This document shows positions 58,441 to 64,000 of a stretch of 64,000 nt of DNA, piece after piece (the stretch's first letter is position 1; the number at the start of each line of letters is the position of its first letter). The position numbers and the translations under genes are program-made. Source of the stretch: Blasia pusilla (Eukaryota; Marchantiophyta; Marchantiopsida; Blasiales); the NCBI GenBank assembly GCA_050084515.1, contig CM114274.1:33170001-33234000 (forward strand), given 5' to 3'. Below the pieces are notes generated by a model. It worked only from the letters and a program-made list of their open reading frames with translations, was not told the origin of the DNA and ran no database searches.

Positions 58441-60029
58441 CTCTAGCTCTCATGATTGCACAGAAGTGGATTTGTCTGCACATGGGACAAAAGTGAAAAC
58501 CATCATGCAACTAAAAGGCCCCACCCACAAGGAAATAAATCTTCACTCTTGGAAGAAGACTCCTCGTAGAGAGAATAGTATTTACTTGTGTTGTTGCAAA
58601 AGTGAATACCACATTGTGTAAGTATTTATGTGAGCAAAGGATTTACTTGTATCTCATCAACCTCTCATGCATGTATATGAAGATTTCTCACCCTTTAGAC
58701 CATGCACCCGTGCTCTTATTTCTTTGCCCACCATCACATCAATCTTTCATGCATGTATACAAAGATTTCTCACAATTGTAGACCATGCACAAGTACCATT
58801 AACTCTTTGCCCACCATCGTATTGGGAGGAATTTGCCAATAGAGAAGCACTAAGAAGAAAGATCTAAGTATTGTTCCGCTTCTTTTTGTAAAGGTGAACT
58901 TCCATCCTTAAGCAGAGTCCTAAGGTCTTCTTAATATAGATGTACATGATATGGTGGATATGTAGTACACTCACTATTTTCTTTCTCATCAATATTGAAC
59001 TGGAACTGAAACCATTGACCAGAGTTTGTTCCTCCAACACTTCATCAAGATAGTTTCACTTGTTTGCCAAAAGAAAATTGCCTATTAGTCAGTCGTACAT
59101 CCCGCAAGTACATTCAGATGCTAGATCATAGCAACTCATGAAACATCAGGGCTCCACTGATTTTCCGCCTCTACGAGTATATCACAATTAAATATAAGTT
59201 TTTATTAACCTACACAAATTTCCACTGTCATGAGTTGCACTTCCTTATATCCTATTCAATTCTTTCATCAGCTTCTATAATTTTCTGTAGTCATAGAAAT
59301 CTGTGAAATGACTGTATTCACATCCATGCACCCGCCACAAAAGAATCCCAATCTACAGAAATAGTGATTATGTGTTGGGCTCAAACAGAGTACAGTACCC
59401 AGAGTCGGGAGTATATATTCCAAGCATCTTATTTTCATGCTCTGGACAGAACTGAACCCCATTTTGCATCGAACTTCTACATTCATGACTCTATGGATCC
59501 AGCCATACTGTAGCGCTGTTACAATAACATAGGTCAAGAAATCTTGCCACCCGGAACATAGTTTAGAAGCCTTTTGCACAACTCTGGTGTAGATAAATGC
59601 AGCAATCCTCGACTGTCACAGAATAGATGAATCCGTTGCTGATGATCCCTACAGTTTTCTGCTTTTTCAAGAACTATGGCTCCTCAGGTCCGCTTTGGAT
59701 CATTTGACATCTATTCTAATCAATGAATCAATCAGAGCTTTACTTCCAAAATCAGGACAAATCAATTGACCTACTGTGGTTGATAATCCTAAACAGTTAC
59801 AGCTCAAGAAGAGGAGCCCACTCACAAACGGCCCCCACCTGCCATTTGATATTACACATCCTCCCAAGAGAAACTAATCCTCCCTATCAAAGAGATCAAC
59901 CTAAAACCCCTCATTGTCTATTTCACATTCTGCCTCCACCTACTATAATACACACAGTACCAGTTTGAGGATGGGAGACTTGAGAACCCAATATTTTGAA
60001 TAAGAGTCAGAATCACTAACTTTACAGTG
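58441..60029. other. Region downstream of the CDP-DAG synthase gene
   Basis: It contains an about 80-bp tandem duplication (58663-58740 and 58744-58820; CTCATGCATGTATATGAAGAT and TTTCATGCATGTATACAAAG). The part next to 60030 is probably the 3' UTR. No other gene is recognised. Confidence 0.4.
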
Positions 60030-62441
60030 TTACCCATGTCTTATTTGATCCCTCTTTGTCAGCACCTCAGCCAATTGTTGGTACAGAATAAACTGTTCTT
60101 CTGATGATAGATGTCCCAGTATCTGCTAGACAAGACAATTATGTCAAACACTAAATGCCATCTCTCTTTCAGTAGCTAAGACATAAGGCCTACTCAATGA
60201 GTAAGTCCCTGGGACTTCTTGCATCCCTGTGGACAACAAATCAGGTCATTCATTCACTCATTCTAATACCAACTAATAATTTGTAGGAATTTAAAGGAGA
60301 AATCATCATCTGAAATTGCCAACCTGGTATCAGAAGAGATATTCATCAACTAAGTAACTTAGATCCATTGGCCGAAGCTGAATCACAGAAAAGTTATGAT
60401 TTTGGGAATCCTAATTCATGTGAGAAAGCTTGCATCGTAAAGAGCTTATAGGCTGATACCAGGAGAATTCACACTAAAACTTTATGAGGTAAGCAATGAC
60501 TATTGAAGAGTATATCAATTGACATGTCATGTCTATCAATTGTAGGTTAAATTCATCACAACATGTTCCATCATTTTGGAACTTTCAGATTAAATCCCAT
60601 CAAATGGGAACAGGTGCTAAATGTTGGACTTATGATTTCCAAGATGAACATAACGGGTTTCTACTGGTAAGCTTGAAGAAAATCTCCTTTCATTTGACTT
60701 CTGGGTAGAATCCATTGTGATAATTTGAAAATAATGGCAGGTAATCTTACCGAACCTGCCATCAGCTTTCCAACAAAAAATTTTCCACGCTATGTTTATA
60801 TTATCGTGTACAGAATGAATGTAGAAAAACTTAAGAACAAACCTGTGTAAGGAGCGTGTCTACAGAGTAGGTGCGGGGTGCAATGAAAGATTGATAATAA
60901 GTGTAAGAAAATACAGCCATCACCATCTGCATATTTGAGTGCAACATGAGTTAGAAGGAATTTATTCACTACTTTCATAAATGCAAACCCAAGGGTAAAT
61001 TGCCATATAAACCTTACTGGTCAAGACAAAGTTTCCAAACAACTTACAACATGAGTTCATCAGCCATTCGTAAACCAAAAAGTCTGTCACCTCAACGCCC
61101 CTGGAATATTGCATTTCTTTCCTACTTTTAAAATCCCAAAGCTTTAAATACTTGGAAGCAATAGAGTATACTATGTGAAAGGCAACTCTGAAGCTAGGCA
61201 ATCATGCCTACAGAGAGGTGGTGAAGATTGAACCTGACAATCCATTCGATCAGTGATGCCACCATGTCCTGGTATACAATCTCCAAAGTCCTACAGATCC
61301 AATACAATTAGAATCTATGAATAAAGAAAGTAGCTTAGGAGCTAATCAAGAGTCTTTGCAAGTGCGACTGGAATAAACGTTCCCATAACAAATCACATGT
61401 GACAACCTACAAAAAATCAAGGTGAAGAAGTCATTCCTTGTCTACACCATTGGAGCAGAGAACTCATATGATCCCATGGAGAAATAAAACGACAACACAA
61501 GCTCACATTATGAGAGTCAGGGCTCTTATACACAGAAGTAAAGTCGTACTCTATCTGAAAGGAATTTAAGATACGGTCAGAAAGTAAGTTTGCACAATCC
61601 ACTCTCCACAGACATCCCATAAGTACCTTAATTTTGAATGCACGCTTGAAACCGCTGGCGAAAAACCCTCCAAAAGGAGCAATGCTGGAGGCGAACAACC
61701 CTAATGCCATTGCATGCTTTTGGACGGGCATAATGCTAACTTCTTTCCAGGGCCATGGAAACTGCAATACCAAGCCATTCAATCATTCTTTGATGAGCTC
61801 TTCCGCATCTAATAAACCTTTCACTAGCAGCTGCAGCAAGATTTCAGTAATCCTAGTCACTGCATTTTCTTGTAAAATGATACATTCTGGCTAGAAAAGG
61901 TAACAAGTCAAATGTCTACCCATGTGGGGAGCCACTCCATTGCATAAAACTTGGGTTTGAACAGTGGACCAGGATCGCAGTAAAGCCAGCCAGTTGAGAG
62001 GTCCTACAAACAAATTACAGAGACACAGCAGATAAAAAAAGATTCGGAAGATATTTAGAGAGATAGGTTTTGATCTTCAAGTATATGATGCAACTTACTA
62101 TTGTTCAGTACTGACTTTCCCCAGATGTACGTACAGAACAAATCCATCAAACCCTTAGAAGTACAATATCAATCTGAATTCGAACCTCTTAACTCACAAC
62201 ATGAGTATAAAGTAACCTCGTAGGTACAGAAATTCTTACTATTTGTAACAAAGGCCATCCTCTCAGAACATCTTAAACACATAGACCCATCCTGTTTCTC
62301 CAGTAAAACACTGTCTGAAGATCTCCAACTATCTGAAACTTTTCTTGACAAGTAATATCAGGAGACAGGAATTGGATTTCCTTGAAATCTTACCTTGCGT
62401 GGACAGGTCAACCACATAGAGTGGCCCATAAGGTATGCTAG
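60030..62441 (-). CDS. Phosphatidate cytidylyltransferase (CDP-diacylglycerol synthase), 3' six exons
   Basis: The enzyme makes CDP-diacylglycerol from phosphatidic acid and CTP in membranes, a step toward phosphatidylinositol and phosphatidylglycerol. Exons: 62394-62441, 61920-62003, 61627-61761, 61234-61290, 60843-60926, 60030-60122. All junctions are GT-AG and in phase, giving 166 residues and a TAA. Conserved plant CDS text includes [41 protein letters not shown], and the family signature split over two exons: [10 protein letters not shown], then [11 protein letters not shown] and ITDRMD. The C-terminus, [19 protein letters not shown], matches plant homologues. The exons encoding the N-terminal membrane segments and the KKTWEGF motif were not found and probably lie beyond 64000. 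Confidence 0.9.
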
Positions 62442-64000
62442 CTGGTGCAAGGACAGAAAGGAATTCAGTTTTCTGCTAATGTTAAAGCAAGAGGCAAAGG
62501 ACCTCTATCTGAAAGTGGACAAAACACTGGTGACAAGGTGGCAGCCTTTTCAAAGATTCTTTAAACAATGCAGCAACGAAATTAATTGTACAAAGACTAA
62601 TAATAATATCTATTGTAAAACATCGAGTGCTTACAGACAAAATCCAGGCATCTTTTCAAATAACCAATTCTACATTCAAATACATTGCTACCTATAGCAA
62701 TTATGGACAACTCTAACTATCATTGTTTCCACATATCCTAATGGCGTCCATATTGGAACAATGTCTATGCTTCCTCCATTCCTGGAGGGAAAGAAGAGGA
62801 AGGCAAGGTGGCATGGACTACCAGAAAGCATCAAATACTAGTACGCATGATATCTTGACTTATTTGAGTGAATACCCGGAACCCAAATCCCTTGATGGAA
62901 CACTGAGTCGGCACGTACCAGCTCTTTTCATGAGTGGATACTCAGAAATACCTACTCTCATAAGGTTTCTGTCTTAAAGGAAAAGGGGGAAGAGGGGTCA
63001 TTCCCTCAGTTCTTGGACCTTAGCGACGCCAAACCAGGGTAAGGGGTCTATGGTCACAAGCCTACAACTGGCACTAATATGACAACACTAAAATTGGTTT
63101 CAAATTTTGAATTTCCGGATGAGCCACTAGGGATAAGGTAGAAACAGTCAAGTTGAAGTTGCAGAGGCAGCTCAAAGAAATGACTGTCCATGATTACCCT
63201 AAATTTGTAACAGAGGCCACATACAATCAGAATAGATGGATGAAAAAAGTTCCTTACATTTTTAAATCGGAAACTCCTCCTAAGAGGAAATCACATTTTT
63301 TAATTCAGTAACCAAACCAGTGGAAGAAATCTCACAGTACTTCAAAAATCACAACTTTCTTTACTCATTATGTTCCCAGAAATAGCATGCTTCGAGACCT
63401 ACCTTAAAAGGACTCTTTCTCTGGAAATTCAGTTCAGGATGAAGATTGAACTACAAGTTCAGGATGGGGACTCTCACCCTGTTCTACCAAAAGAATTCAA
63501 TGGGAACACGATGGAACGCCTGCATGTTGTGTAAGATGTGGTTGAGACTTGAGTTTACTACCTGGTTTCATGTAAGAAATCTACAGGCTTAAAGCAAATT
63601 ATGTTGTGACAACCTTCATGGTTGATACCTTTAGGCTTTGCACTAACACTCTTTGATATGCGAAACGCGCACACTATGACAGTCTCTCTCTTCTTATCGC
63701 CTATGTGCAAGAGCTTCCATGTCTACTAAATGCCATCAAGCCCTGGCCAGATTCAGATGTAGTTCATCAGAATTAGATTTGGAGTGAGACTGTTTCTATG
63801 AGACTCTATTGATATTGTTGCAGTTTACAGGAACAGGACGACAAAAATTGCTATCGTTTTAAATGCAGCTATTGTGCTGACAAATCCAAATTGATCGCAT
63901 GGAAGAATTGCAATTGGACTCAGTATTAGAGGAAGCTTCTAAGTTTCTGCATCAATCTGTGGCTGCTAGATTTCAACATCTTAAATAGCTTCTTAGGACA
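62442..64000. other. Probable intron of the CDP-DAG synthase gene
   Basis: The next upstream exon should encode a segment like SPKKTWEGFIG. I searched both frames' likely sequence by eye and did not find it, so this stretch is presumably one long intron. No transposon coding sequence was seen here. Confidence 0.4.

Noticed and set aside
1-64000. CRISPR array, rRNA or tRNA genes
   Set aside because: No regularly spaced direct repeats with unique spacers, and no tRNA or rRNA signature that I could see; the window is eukaryotic.

Overview
This is a eukaryotic nuclear window that looks like a plant: spliced genes with short GT-AG introns, plant-type Helitron and CACTA elements, Ty3/gypsy-like retroelements, and two recognisable plant housekeeping genes. 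I infer a seed-free land plant or a streptophyte alga, because a gypsy element here carries a cytosine DNA methyltransferase, a combination I know from such lineages. No species can be named from the sequence. Most of the window is transposable-element DNA, largely decayed.

Layout: 1-840 repeats; about 1316-7643 an intron-containing, decayed Helitron (+) with HUH Rep and Pif1-type helicase; 7644-10533 no recognised gene; 10534-20895 a large minus-strand gypsy-type retroelement (element 1) encoding gag, protease, a 5-cytosine methyltransferase, RT, RNase H and an integrase that ends in a PHD finger, interrupted by a 1-kb solo LTR with a clean target duplication; 21510-24396 a cluster of short non-autonomous Helitrons, partly head to tail; 24738-25371 a solo LTR with target duplication; 25372-30390 mostly unassigned, with one more short Helitron; 30390-33388 exons of an unidentified coiled-coil protein; 35452-39983 a complete ten-exon EngB-type GTPase gene; 40804-42450 a broken reverse transcriptase of another class; 42952-48697 a deletion derivative of the element 1 family (element 2); 49083-53560 CACTA-type ends and duplicated exons; 53670-55420 scattered gypsy remnants; 56909-58440 further LTRs; 60030-62441 the 3' six exons of a CDP-diacylglycerol synthase gene.

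The host genes in the second half (coiled-coil protein, EngB GTPase, CDP-DAG synthase) all lie on the minus strand, are spaced by kilobases, and show no functional link to each other.

The most unusual system is the element 1/element 2 family. Its terminal repeats are arranged as split direct repeats: in sense orientation, block X, coding region, block Y, block X, block Y. This topology is known from tyrosine-recombinase retroelements, yet this element encodes a DDE integrase. The same element adds a DNA methyltransferase and a PHD histone-reader-like finger, and its repeat carries two perfect hairpins flanking the TATA box.
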